Shown: in pieces, positions 8,924-16,849 of the stretch
Position numbering within the stretch: position 1 is the first letter of the stretch
Layout of the letters: every line of letters begins with the position of its first letter
Source of the DNA: Clostridium sp. CAG:354_28_25
Lineage (GTDB): Bacteria; Bacillota; Clostridia; TANB77; CAG-508
Assembly (NCBI GenBank): GCA_001915925.1
Contig: MNRL01000020.1
Coordinates: 1-64,000, forward strand
DNA length: 64,000 bases
Reading direction: 5' to 3'
Made by a program: the position numbers and the translations under genes
Notes under the pieces: model-generated
What the model was told of the DNA's origin: nothing
What the model saw: only the letters and a program-made list of their open reading frames with translations
The model's database searches: none

Positions 8924-8957
8924 AGGGATTTGGGGACGTTCCTCAAATCCCTTTTTT
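8924..8957 (+). repeat. REP-like palindrome, copy 2, doubling as a terminator
   Basis: AGGGATTT and AAATCCCT arms enclose GGGGACGTTCC and are followed by six T residues, so the copy can end the 6515-8912 transcript. A partial copy (GGGATT…GGGATGTTCCC) lies immediately upstream at 8904-8923. Confidence 0.8.
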
Positions 8958-8967
8958 AAATAGTAGT

Positions 8968-8992
8968 AAAGTTCTCCTACTAGGAGAACTTT
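8968..8992. terminator. hairpin between convergent genes
   Basis: AAAGTTCTCC and GGAGAACTTT pair perfectly around TACTA. It lies between the convergent 8475 gene and spoVAD and probably ends the spoVAD transcript, although its T tail is poor. Confidence 0.5.
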
Positions 8993-9026
8993 CTGTACTA
9001 GATAATTATGGCGTATGCAAGATTTT

Positions 9027-10031
9027 CTATACTTCTATACTAACGGCGTGTGCAATTCCGGGAATACTTTCACCTTGTTGAGTGGAGGTTGAATTCATTA
9101 ATGCTCCAGTTGCGATTAATAATATTTTTTTATACTTTTTAGTTTGAAGCATATTAAATAAATAGCCAGAGAATACTGTACCGCAACAAGCACAACCACT
9201 TCCACCAGCATGTGTGTCTTGGGCTTCTTTATCAAAAATTAAAACTCCACAATCATTGTAATTAGTTTTTATATTAAAACCTTTTGTTTGTGCAAGTTCA
9301 ATTAATATTTCTTTTCCAACATGTCCAAGGTCACCTGTTATTATGGCATCATAATAACTTGGATTTCTGCCAGTATCGTTAAAGTGTGTAATTAAAGTAT
9401 CTAGGGCTGCAGGTGCCATAGCAGCTCCCATATTATTAGCATCCTTAATTCCCATATCTATAATTCTACCAGGAGTAAAATGAGTTATAAAAGGACCTGT
9501 TCCACTAGAAGAAAGAATTGCAGCCCCAGAACCAGTAACAGTCCATTGGGAAGACTGTGGTCTCTGGTTTCCAAGTTCTAATGGAAATCTAAATTGTTTT
9601 TCTGCACTACAAAAGTGACTAGAAGCAGCGCAAATGACATTATTAGCAGCCCCACCATCAATAAATATAGAGCCTAACCCCAAACCTTCAACAAAAGTAG
9701 AGCATGCACCGAATATGCCTATAAATGGTATGTTAGAATCGCGTAAACCAAAGCTAGAAGAAATACATTGATTTAATAAATCACCAGCAAAACAGTAATC
9801 TATACTAGAGATTGGAAGATTAGATTTTTTTACTGCAGAGTAGACTGTTTCTTTTAGTATTTTACTTTCAGCTTTTTCCCAAGTTTTTTCACCCCAAAAC
9901 TCGTCTTCTAAGCATTTATCAAAATACTTAGCAAGAGGCCCCTCTGCTTCTTTTGGACCAACAATGCATGCTGTATCTAAAATAGTAGGAGGCTTAGTAA
10001 ATTTAATAGTTTGTTTTCCTAATTTCTCCAA
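9027..10031 (-). CDS. spoVAD: stage V sporulation protein AD
   Basis: A 334-residue thiolase-fold protein, the usual length for SpoVAD. It starts MEKLGKQTIKF and carries the conserved GACSTFVEGL and GGSGCACCGTVFSGYLF stretches. SpoVAD is the peripheral subunit of the SpoVA complex that binds dipicolinic acid at the spore inner membrane. AAGGAGAT lies upstream of the ATG. The gene follows spoVAC by 12 bases on the same strand, so they are co-transcribed. Confidence 0.97.
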   Translation of the reverse strand: MEKLGKQTIKFTKPPTILDTACIVGPKEAEGPLAKYFDKCLEDEFWGEKTWEKAESKILKETVYSAVKKSNLPISSIDYCFAGDLLNQCISSSFGLRDSNIPFIGIFGACSTFVEGLGLGSIFIDGGAANNVICAASSHFCSAEKQFRFPLELGNQRPQSSQWTVTGSGAAILSSSGTGPFITHFTPGRIIDMGIKDANNMGAAMAPAALDTLITHFNDTGRNPSYYDAIITGDLGHVGKEILIELAQTKGFNIKTNYNDCGVLIFDKEAQDTHAGGSGCACCGTVFSGYLFNMLQTKKYKKILLIATGALMNSTSTQQGESIPGIAHAVSIEV

Positions 10032-10043
10032 AAAATCATCTCC

Positions 10044-10508
10044 TTATGCTAAAGTAATACCTTGGGTATTAAAAATTAAATATACAATACCAACAATAAT
10101 AGAAGTACAAATTCCAAAAACTAATACAGGTCCAGCAATAGTAAACATTTTACTACCAACGCCCATAACATAACCTTCAGATTTAAATTCTATTGAAGGT
10201 GCGACAATGGAGTTAGCAAAACCAGTAATAGGAACTAAAGAACCAGCACCTGCAAATTTTCCTATTTTATTAAAGAGATTTAAACTTGTTAAAAAAGCAC
10301 TAATTGCTATCAAAATGATAGAAACTATAGTTCCAGAAGTTGCTTCATCAAAGCCACGTGCTTTACATATAAGTGAGATAATTTGACCAAAAGTGCAAAT
10401 TAAACCTCCAACCCAGAATGCATTAAAACAATTCTTTAATATTGGCGAATTAGGGGATTTTTTATCTACATATTCTTGGTATTTTTTTTGTGTCTCGATA
10501 GGTTGCAT
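10044..10508 (-). CDS. spoVAC: stage V sporulation protein AC
   Basis: A 154-residue membrane protein with about four transmembrane helices and the signature FWVGGLICTFGQII and FAGAGSLVPITGFANS. SpoVAC is the mechanosensitive-channel component of the dipicolinate transport complex. It is homologous to the spoVAE product at 5948, with the same AGAG-VPITGF core. It follows the dodecin gene by 12 bases and precedes spoVAD. Confidence 0.97.
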   Translation of the reverse strand: MQPIETQKKYQEYVDKKSPNSPILKNCFNAFWVGGLICTFGQIISLICKARGFDEATSGTIVSIILIAISAFLTSLNLFNKIGKFAGAGSLVPITGFANSIVAPSIEFKSEGYVMGVGSKMFTIAGPVLVFGICTSIIVGIVYLIFNTQGITLA

Positions 10509-10520
10509 AATTACTCCTTT

Positions 10521-10733
10521 CTACATATTAGAATGATCTATATAAAATGTAAGTTCTATTTCAGCAAAATATTCAGTAATCTTACCATCTTGAATATTTG
10601 CTGTTTGGTCAATTACTTTAACCTCAGATATATAATTTATTGTTTTTGAAGCTTCACTAATAGTTTGTACAATTGCATCTTTCCAAGATATGTTAGAAGA
10701 ACCTCTAACACGAATGTGTTTTTCTACAGTCAT
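10521..10733 (-). CDS. dodecin-family flavin-binding protein
   Basis: A 70-residue protein beginning MTVEKHIRVRGSS, with SWKDAIVQTISEASKTI, VIDQTANIQDGKITEY and a final beta strand, matching dodecin (beta-alpha-beta-beta, usually 65-75 residues). Dodecins assemble into dodecamers that store riboflavin or FMN; the Trp in SWKDA and the Gln in IDQTA match the usual flavin-contact positions. I start at ATG 10733 because AGGAGG (10741-10746) lies 7 bases upstream. It is the first gene of the dodecin-spoVAC-spoVAD unit, which would place its expression in the forespore. Confidence 0.85.
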   Translation of the reverse strand: MTVEKHIRVRGSSNISWKDAIVQTISEASKTINYISEVKVIDQTANIQDGKITEYFAEIELTFYIDHSNM

Positions 10734-10820
10734 TACAATACCTCCTATAAATAAAATTACTAATATTTTTTCCATTTAATTTAATTTTATACAAGCTGAT
10801 GATATAATATATAAAAATGA

Positions 10821-10896
10821 AATTTGGGGACATTCGGGATATGGGGACGGTCCTCAAATCCCGGAAAGGGAAAAAAAGACCGTCCCTAAATACCGA
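10821..10896. repeat. REP-like palindromes, copy 3 (compound)
   Basis: A run of related half-elements: GGGGACATTC, then GGGATAT-GGGGACGGTCC-AAATCCC (10836-10862), then GGG-A7-GACCGTCCC. It separates the divergent dodecin and rsmB genes and lies in the rsmB leader. Confidence 0.7.
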
Positions 10897-10910
10897 TGAA
10901 AGGATTGAAA

Positions 10911-12215
10911 ATGATGAAAATCGATTTTGCACGTAACATTGCACTAAAAAGTTTATATGAAATAAATATAAAACAAGCATATTCTAATATTGTGCTCGAC
11001 AAATTTATAAATGAAAATAGAGAAAAATTAAGTAACTTAGATATAAATTTTATATCTGAATTAGTATATGGTGTTGTAACTTGGAAACTAACATTAGAAT
11101 ATATAATTCAAAAATATTCAAAAACGAAAATAAAGAAAATGTCAGATTGGGTAAAGAATATTTTGTATTTAGGCAGTTATCAAATAATATTTCTAGATAA
11201 AGTTCCAAAATCAGCAGCTGTAAATGAAAGTGTCATTTTATGTAAAAAATATAATTTTAAATCAGTTGGATTGGTTAATGCAATTTTAAGAAAAATAGAA
11301 AAAAGCGACTATAAAGAAATTAGTAATATAACTAATAGTATAACTAGAATAAGTTTAAAGTATTCAATGCCAGAATGGATAGTAAAAAAATTTTGTGATG
11401 AATATGGCGAGGAAGAAACCGCCAATATTTGCCAAAATTTAAATTTAAGACCTAATATTTCGGTAAGAATAAATAGATTAAAAGGAAAAATGGATCTAGG
11501 AGAAAAAGGAATTTTAGAGGATTTTAGAACCATTACTGGTACAAAAAACATTACTAAAACCAAAGAATATATAGAAGGAAATATAACTATTCAAGATGAA
11601 GCAGCAGGTTTAAGCAGTTTTGTCCTTGCACCAAAAGAAGGAGAGATAGTTTTAGATGCATGTAGTGCTCCTGGTGGAAAGACAACTTACTTAGCAGAAC
11701 TTATGCACAACAAAGGAAAGATTGTAGCTTGGGATATTTACGAAGAAAGACTAAAACAAGTTGAGCAAAATGCTAAAAGATTAGGGATTGATATTATACA
11801 AACAGAAGTACATGATGCAACTAAATTAAAAGAAGAATATGTAGAAAAATTTGATAAGATTTTGCTTGATGTACCGTGTTTAGGTTTAGGAGTAATAAGA
11901 AGAAAGCCAGATATAAAATGGAATAGACAAGAAGATGATATAAAAGAAATTTCTGATATTCAATTTAATATACTAAAAACATGTTCTAAATATTTAAAGA
12001 GAAATGGAACTTTAGTATATTCTACTTGTAGTATGTTAAAAGAAGAAAATGATGCAATAATAGAAAAATTCATAAAAGAAGAAAATTTCGAAACAGTTAA
12101 TATAGAAGAGCAAATACCAAATGAATTTTCTAAAATAACTACTAAGGATATGGTACAATTTTTACCAAGTCAAAAACATGATGGATTTTTTATAACAATG
12201 CTAAAGAAAATATAA
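10911..12215 (+). CDS. rsmB: 16S rRNA (cytosine-967 C5) methyltransferase
   Basis: This 434-residue SAM-dependent RNA methyltransferase has an N-terminal NusB-like RNA-binding domain (about 1-140) and a Rossmann catalytic domain. The SAM motif DACSAPGGKTTYLAELM, the DVPCLGLGV motif and the catalytic YSTCSML are all present, giving the two Cys of the m5C mechanism. AAAGGA (10899-10904) supports ATG 10911, with ATG 10914 as an equal alternative. It is not in the usual fmt/def cluster. Confidence 0.93.
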   Translation: MMKIDFARNIALKSLYEINIKQAYSNIVLDKFINENREKLSNLDINFISELVYGVVTWKLTLEYIIQKYSKTKIKKMSDWVKNILYLGSYQIIFLDKVPKSAAVNESVILCKKYNFKSVGLVNAILRKIEKSDYKEISNITNSITRISLKYSMPEWIVKKFCDEYGEEETANICQNLNLRPNISVRINRLKGKMDLGEKGILEDFRTITGTKNITKTKEYIEGNITIQDEAAGLSSFVLAPKEGEIVLDACSAPGGKTTYLAELMHNKGKIVAWDIYEERLKQVEQNAKRLGIDIIQTEVHDATKLKEEYVEKFDKILLDVPCLGLGVIRRKPDIKWNRQEDDIKEISDIQFNILKTCSKYLKRNGTLVYSTCSMLKEENDAIIEKFIKEENFETVNIEEQIPNEFSKITTKDMVQFLPSQKHDGFFITMLKKI

Positions 12216-12298
12216 GGTGCCGGAGGAGGTGTTGGAGGCGTAAGATAAGTATAATATTACGTTAATATTACATTATTATTATGTTTAAATTAAATACC

Positions 12299-12326
12299 TT
12301 GACTTTTTTATATAAACATATAAAAT
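12299..12326 (+). promoter_or_regulatory. promoter of the pilin-like gene
   Basis: TTGACT (12299-12304) and TAAAAT (12321-12326) are spaced by 16 bases, 61 bases before the start codon. Confidence 0.65.
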
Positions 12327-12386
12327 ATTGTTAAAAGAAAACTGCAAAAGTGTTACGCAATTATACAAAAGAAGGGAGACGTTTAT

Positions 12387-12803
12387 ATGTTAAATAAGGT
12401 AAAAGAAGAAAAGGGAATAACATTAGTAGTTTTAATAATAACGATAATTGTATTACTATGTTTAGCAGGAGTTATAGTATACTTAGTATTTGGTCAAGAT
12501 GGATTAACTGGTAAAGATAATGCACTAGAGGCAGAAAGAGATAAAGCATATGCTAAAGATATTGTAACAATGGCATTAAAAGTAGTAGAAAAAGAACAAG
12601 AACAAGCTCAGATGAATGTTAATGGATTAGTACAAACAAATACAAATCCAGATGTTATAGATGCAGTTGTAAAAGCAATAGATAAATCTTCAAACTTTAA
12701 AGAAGGAGCAGATGGACGCTCTGTAGAATATGTTACAAACAATGGAGATAAATATGTAGTTACAATAGATACACAAAACTTGAAAGTAAAAGATGTAAAC
12801 TAA
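12387..12803 (+). CDS. type IV pilin-like protein
   Basis: A 138-residue protein with an N-terminal prepilin-type segment: a short basic leader ending in Gly10, then ITLVVLIITIIVLLCLAG, one hydrophobic helix, and a soluble charged C-terminal domain. This matches a class III signal processed by prepilin peptidase. The canonical Glu at position +5 of the mature protein is Val here, so it may be a pseudopilin-like secreted or surface protein rather than a major pilin. A GAAGGGAG site precedes the ATG. The next gene encodes a peptidase-like membrane protein. No pilus ATPase or assembly gene is in the window. Confidence 0.7.
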   Translation: MLNKVKEEKGITLVVLIITIIVLLCLAGVIVYLVFGQDGLTGKDNALEAERDKAYAKDIVTMALKVVEKEQEQAQMNVNGLVQTNTNPDVIDAVVKAIDKSSNFKEGADGRSVEYVTNNGDKYVVTIDTQNLKVKDVN

Positions 12804-12861
12804 AAATATAGTTGTTTAGGTTATAACTTAAAATTGTAAATTAAATATTTATATGATAGAA

Positions 12862-12887
12862 TAGGCATATACATTAGTATATGCCTA
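12862..12887. other. perfect hairpin between the pilin-like and membrane genes
   Basis: TAGGCATATAC and GTATATGCCTA form an 11-bp stem with an ATTA loop. An A7 run, not a T run, follows, so it terminates well only on the minus strand. It may instead affect messenger stability between the two genes. Confidence 0.6.
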
Positions 12888-12908
12888 AAAAAATGTTAGG
12901 AGAAAAAA

Positions 12909-13400
12909 ATGATTAATTTTATATTTAGTATAATATATTTATTAGTTTTAATAGGAATTGCAATTATAGATAAAAAAGAACATAAAATTTCTAAAAAGAT
13001 ATTACTTGTAGGTTTTATTGTAGAAGCAATACAAATAATTTATTTATATATAAATAATAAATATCATTTAATTGAGTATTTAATTTATTTAGTCATATTT
13101 GTAATATTATTAATAATAGATACGATTATTATAAGAAAAAAAGGTGAGTCATTATATGTGTTGCAAATTTTAATGCTTTGCATGTATATGGCAATATTTA
13201 CAGATAAATATATTTTTGCAGTAACAGTTATATATACATTATTAGTTATTGGATTATATATTTTAATTGGAAAAATTTCTACAATACGAAAAAGAAGAGT
13301 AATTAAAAAACAGAATGCTAAAGAACTTGCAAAATTACCAATAGGTTTTTATTTATGTATAGCAGACATACTAGTTTTAATATATAGTATAATTATATAA
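12909..13400 (+). CDS. membrane protein resembling a degenerate prepilin peptidase (A24)
   Basis: The 163 residues form about five or six membrane helices. Near the N terminus AIIDKKEHKISKKIL (Asp21) resembles the first aspartate motif of A24 prepilin peptidases (D-x-K-…-I). Near the C terminus LPIGFYLCIADIL resembles the conserved P-x-G-x-x-L helix. The second catalytic motif GxGD is not present; the equivalent loop reads KKGES (Glu80). The position directly after a pilin-like gene supports a link, but it could be an inactive homologue or another membrane family. AGGAGA precedes the ATG. Confidence 0.5.
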   Translation: MINFIFSIIYLLVLIGIAIIDKKEHKISKKILLVGFIVEAIQIIYLYINNKYHLIEYLIYLVIFVILLIIDTIIIRKKGESLYVLQILMLCMYMAIFTDKYIFAVTVIYTLLVIGLYILIGKISTIRKRRVIKKQNAKELAKLPIGFYLCIADILVLIYSIII

Positions 13401-13430
13401 AAGTACTAAAAACATAGGGAGAGTGGAAGT

Positions 13431-14342
13431 ATGAATATAGGAATAGATATAGGAGGAAGTCATATAGGAGTAGGACTAGTAGGTTCAAGTGGCAAAATAA
13501 TAAATAAAAAAGAAGTAGATATTACAGAAAAAGACAAGAAAAACATAGAGGAAATGATTATAAATACAATTACAAATTTTATTAAAGTGATTTTAAAAGA
13601 ACAAGACATAGAGACTAAAGAACTTGGATATATAGGAATTGCATCACCAGGAACTATAGAAAATAATTGTATATATAATGTTGTAAATTTAGGTGTAGAA
13701 AAACTAGATATAGCAAAAATTTTAAATAAAGAATTTGGCTTAGAAGTAAAAATAAAAAATGATGCTAAATGTGCAGGTATTGCAGAAAGTATGTATGGAA
13801 GCACGAAACCGGCACAGGATAATATATATTTATGTTTAGGAACAGGAATAGGTGGAGCAGCGTTCATAAATAATAAATTAGTAGAACCTAGATATAAATC
13901 TGGAATGGAATTTGGACATATGATAATACAAAAAGATGGTAGAGAATGTAAATGTGGAAGTAAAGGCTGTTTCGAAACATATTGCTCTATGAAAGTTTTA
14001 AAAAGAGAAATATCAGAAACATTAGAATTAAACGAGAACGAGACAGGGGCAAACATTGTAAATGAAATAAGAAAACATATAGATGATTTAAGAATAAAGC
14101 CACTTATAGAAGAATATGTACAATATTTGGCAATAGGAATAGCAAATTTAATAAATATATTTGAACCAGAAATTATATGTATAGGTGGAAGTTTTGTTTA
14201 TATTGGGGATTTAATTATTCCAAGGTTAAAAAAAGCAATTCAAGAAAAAGGCTTATTATTTAATTCCAGAAAAGAAATAAATATAGTTCTTGCTAGTTTA
14301 GGCAATGATGCCGGAATTATTGGAGCCGCAAGCTTATTATAG
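13431..14342 (+). CDS. ROK-family sugar kinase, probable glucokinase
   Basis: A 303-residue ROK protein. It has the N-terminal ATP-binding DIGGSHIGVG, catalytic Asp111 in KNDAKC, the glycine motif LGTGIGGAAF (136-144), and the ROK zinc motif with His163 and the CKCGSKGC Cys residues (173-180) followed by FETY. These are typical of ATP-dependent glucokinases that make glucose 6-phosphate in the cytoplasm. ROK members can also act on other hexoses or N-acetyl sugars, so the exact sugar is inferred. GGGAGAG lies upstream of the ATG. Confidence 0.85.
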   Translation: MNIGIDIGGSHIGVGLVGSSGKIINKKEVDITEKDKKNIEEMIINTITNFIKVILKEQDIETKELGYIGIASPGTIENNCIYNVVNLGVEKLDIAKILNKEFGLEVKIKNDAKCAGIAESMYGSTKPAQDNIYLCLGTGIGGAAFINNKLVEPRYKSGMEFGHMIIQKDGRECKCGSKGCFETYCSMKVLKREISETLELNENETGANIVNEIRKHIDDLRIKPLIEEYVQYLAIGIANLINIFEPEIICIGGSFVYIGDLIIPRLKKAIQEKGLLFNSRKEINIVLASLGNDAGIIGAASLL

Positions 14343-14361
14343 AAAAAAATTACTTAAATAC

Positions 14362-14390
14362 TTGTACAAATTTTAAGATTGTGATATAAA
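14362..14390 (+). promoter_or_regulatory. promoter of the response regulator gene
   Basis: TTGTAC (14362-14367) and an extended -10 TGATATAAA (ending 14390) are spaced by 17 bases. The predicted start near 14397 rules out the ATG at that position as a start codon. Confidence 0.7.
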
Positions 14391-14426
14391 TTATGTATGG
14401 AATTTTATAAGAAAGGTGGAACATTT

Positions 14427-15155
14427 GTGGAAGGCGAAACAAGTACTGATAAAAAAACGATATTAATTGTGGATGATGAACAACCAATAATTGATATGCT
14501 AGTATATAATTTGGAAAAAGAAGGATATAATACCTTAGAGGCAACAGATGGGGAAAAAGCAGTAGATATAGCTTTAAATAATACACCTGACTTAATATTA
14601 TTAGATATTATGATTCCTAAAATGGACGGATTATCTGTTTGCAAAAGAATTAGACATACGTTAAATGTTCCAATTATAATGCTTAGTGCAAAAGGCGAAG
14701 AAATAGATAAAATATTAGGATTGGAATTAGGAGCAGATGATTATATAACAAAACCTTTTAGTATAAGAGAGTTAATGGCAAGAATAAAAGCTAATTTAAG
14801 AAAAGGTAAAGGAAGTTACGAAGACGGAAAGCTAGAGGCAAATACAAATAAAATAATTGTAGGAGATTTACAATTAGATGTTGATAAATTCGAAACAAGA
14901 GTTAAAAATAAAGTTATAGATTTAACATTAAGAGAGTTTGAAGTATTAAAATATTTAGCAAATCAATTGGGTCAAGTTGTAACAAGAGAAACTCTACTAG
15001 AAAAAGTATGGGGATATGAATATTATGGTGATATCAGAACTGTAGATGTGACTGTAAGAAGAATAAGAGAAAAGATAGAAGAAGATACATCAAATCCAAA
15101 AATATTAATAACTAAAAGAGGAGTAGGTTATTATATAGCTACAGGTGATAAATAA
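14427..15155 (+). CDS. OmpR/PhoB-family response regulator
   Basis: A 242-residue transcription factor with a receiver domain (1-125) and a C-terminal winged helix (about 145-240). Acidic DD in IVDDEQ, phospho-acceptor Asp60 in LLDIMIPKMDG, Thr/Ser in MLSAKG and Lys in ITKPFS are intact. The effector part contains LTLREFEVLKYLA and RTVDVTVRRIREKIE, as in PhoP/WalR. I choose GTG 14427, because AAAGGTGG (14412-14419) is 7 bases upstream and the in-frame ATG 14397 coincides with the predicted transcript start. Its kinase follows at 15347. PhoP or WalR are the closest guesses. Confidence 0.9.
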   Translation: MEGETSTDKKTILIVDDEQPIIDMLVYNLEKEGYNTLEATDGEKAVDIALNNTPDLILLDIMIPKMDGLSVCKRIRHTLNVPIIMLSAKGEEIDKILGLELGADDYITKPFSIRELMARIKANLRKGKGSYEDGKLEANTNKIIVGDLQLDVDKFETRVKNKVIDLTLREFEVLKYLANQLGQVVTRETLLEKVWGYEYYGDIRTVDVTVRRIREKIEEDTSNPKILITKRGVGYYIATGDK

Positions 15156-15159
15156 ATAT

Positions 15160-15305
15160 AAATTAAGCCACTATCAAAATATTTAGTAGGTTATATTTGG
15201 AGTAAATCCAATAAATTGTGGGAAAAAATTCACAATGCAAATGAGTAAAAATCGTCGGTCGAAATACAGATATGTAGTCTATTTTAACTGGCGATTTTAT
15301 TAGTA
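15160..15305 (+). other. structured intergenic region between regulator and kinase
   Basis: The 191-base gap holds several hairpins: TTGGA-TCCAA (about 15197-15211), ATTGTG-CACAAT (about 15215-15237), and an outer AAAATCGTC-GGCGATTTT stem (15248-15298) followed by TTATT that could attenuate kinase expression. A TATAAT at 15304-15309 could be a second promoter. Its first bases, AAGCCACTATC-AAAAT, resemble those after leuS (2676 onward). I do not recognise a riboswitch. Confidence 0.4.
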
Positions 15306-15346
15306 TAATAAAAATCACTTAAAAGTAGTGTAACAAGGAGTAATAA

Positions 15347-16849
15347 ATGATAAAGAATATACAATTGAAAATAGTATTAATATTTTTTATATTAGGAATG
15401 TTTATAATTATAGGGTTAGGGTTATTTTTTACTAACTCATTAGAAGCAATAAATACTGCTTTAAATACAGCTCAAATTACAGATGTAATAATAGAAGAAA
15501 TTAATAATATTAAAACAATATCTATGATTTCTTTAGTATTATTAGGGGCAATTAGCATTATTGTAGGAATTTTTCTTTCAAAAACGGTAGTAAAGCCTAT
15601 AGATAAATTAATAAAAAATGCAGAAAAGTTAACTTCAAATGAAAAAAATGCTCATGTGGAAAACAAGAATGAGATAGACAATTTGGCAGATACTTTCGAG
15701 GAAATGACAACAAAATTGCAAACTAACTTATCAGAGATTTCTACTCAAAAAAAGCAAATGGAAACAATTCTTTTACATATGAGTGATGGTATAATTGCTT
15801 TTAATATGGAAGGAAAGGTAATATTAATAAATCCAGCTGCAACAAGAGCATTATCTATAATGGAAGAAGATACAGATTTTGAAACAATTTTTAAAAATGT
15901 AAATATAGACATTAACATGGAAAAAATAATCTACCTAGAAGATTGGACATCATCAGAGCAGAAAGTAAAAGTAAAAGACAGATATTTAAATCTAGCGTTT
16001 GAAATATTAAAAGATGAAAAAGATAGACCAGCAGGAGTTATGGTTCTTATACAAGATATAACAGAACATGTAAAACTAGATAATATGAGAAAAGAATTTG
16101 TAGCAGATGTATCACACGAGTTAAAAACACCAATAACATCAATAATGGGCTATGCAGATACTTTGCTAGAAACAGACCATGATAAAGAAATAGAGACTAA
16201 ATTTTTAGGTGTAATATCTTCAGAGGCGAAAAGAATGTCAAAATTAGTAACAGATTTATTATCTCTTTCTAGATTTGATAGTAACAAGACAAATATAGTA
16301 AAAGAAGAGTTTGATTTAGGAGAGCTTGCTAAGAAATGCCAAGAGAAACTTCAAATAGAAATAGATAAGAAACATCTACAAGTACATTGTTTAGTTACTG
16401 CAAATGTACCACCTGTATATGCAGAAAAGGATGGAATAGAGAGAGTAATAATAAATATATTATCAAACAGTATCAAATATACAAATGAAAATGGAACGAT
16501 TAATATTTATGTAGGATTTGTATATAATGATGCGTACATAAAATTTATAGATACAGGAATAGGTATTCCAGAAGAAGATTTAGAAAGAATTTTCGAAAGA
16601 TTTTATAGAGTAGATAAAGCCAGAACTAGAGAAATGGGTGGAACTGGCTTAGGTCTTTCAATAGCAAAAGAAATATTAGATAGAAATAATGGAACAATAG
16701 ATATAAAAAGTAAACTTAATGAAGGAACAGAAGTTGTAATAAGAATACCTACAAAGACAAATAACAAATTTATCCTAAAGGAGGAAGAAAACTTAAATGA
16801 AGGAGAAGCTAGAAGACAACCAAATATCCAGGAACAAAAAGATAATTAA
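15347..16849 (+). CDS. membrane sensor histidine kinase (PhoR/WalK type)
   Basis: A 500-residue kinase with transmembrane helices at about 8-29 and 55-78 and only a short external loop, then HAMP (about 80-130), PAS (about 137-240), HisKA with phospho-accepting His257 in VSHELKTPITS, and HATPase (N box NILSNSIKYTN, DTGIGIPE, GGTGLGLSIAK). It should phosphorylate the regulator at 14427. The short sensor loop and PAS suggest intramembrane or cytoplasmic sensing, as in WalK/PhoR relatives. AAGGAG lies ahead of ATG 15347. Its 3' end overlaps lepB by 53 bases. Confidence 0.93.
   Translation: MIKNIQLKIVLIFFILGMFIIIGLGLFFTNSLEAINTALNTAQITDVIIEEINNIKTISMISLVLLGAISIIVGIFLSKTVVKPIDKLIKNAEKLTSNEKNAHVENKNEIDNLADTFEEMTTKLQTNLSEISTQKKQMETILLHMSDGIIAFNMEGKVILINPAATRALSIMEEDTDFETIFKNVNIDINMEKIIYLEDWTSSEQKVKVKDRYLNLAFEILKDEKDRPAGVMVLIQDITEHVKLDNMRKEFVADVSHELKTPITSIMGYADTLLETDHDKEIETKFLGVISSEAKRMSKLVTDLLSLSRFDSNKTNIVKEEFDLGELAKKCQEKLQIEIDKKHLQVHCLVTANVPPVYAEKDGIERVIINILSNSIKYTNENGTINIYVGFVYNDAYIKFIDTGIGIPEEDLERIFERFYRVDKARTREMGGTGLGLSIAKEILDRNNGTIDIKSKLNEGTEVVIRIPTKTNNKFILKEEENLNEGEARRQPNIQEQKDN

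Noticed and set aside
10734..10800. Sigma-G promoter before the dodecin-spoVAC-spoVAD operon
   Set aside because: GTATA and AATATTA on the minus strand resemble sigma-G boxes, but their spacing is 20 bases, too long for confidence.
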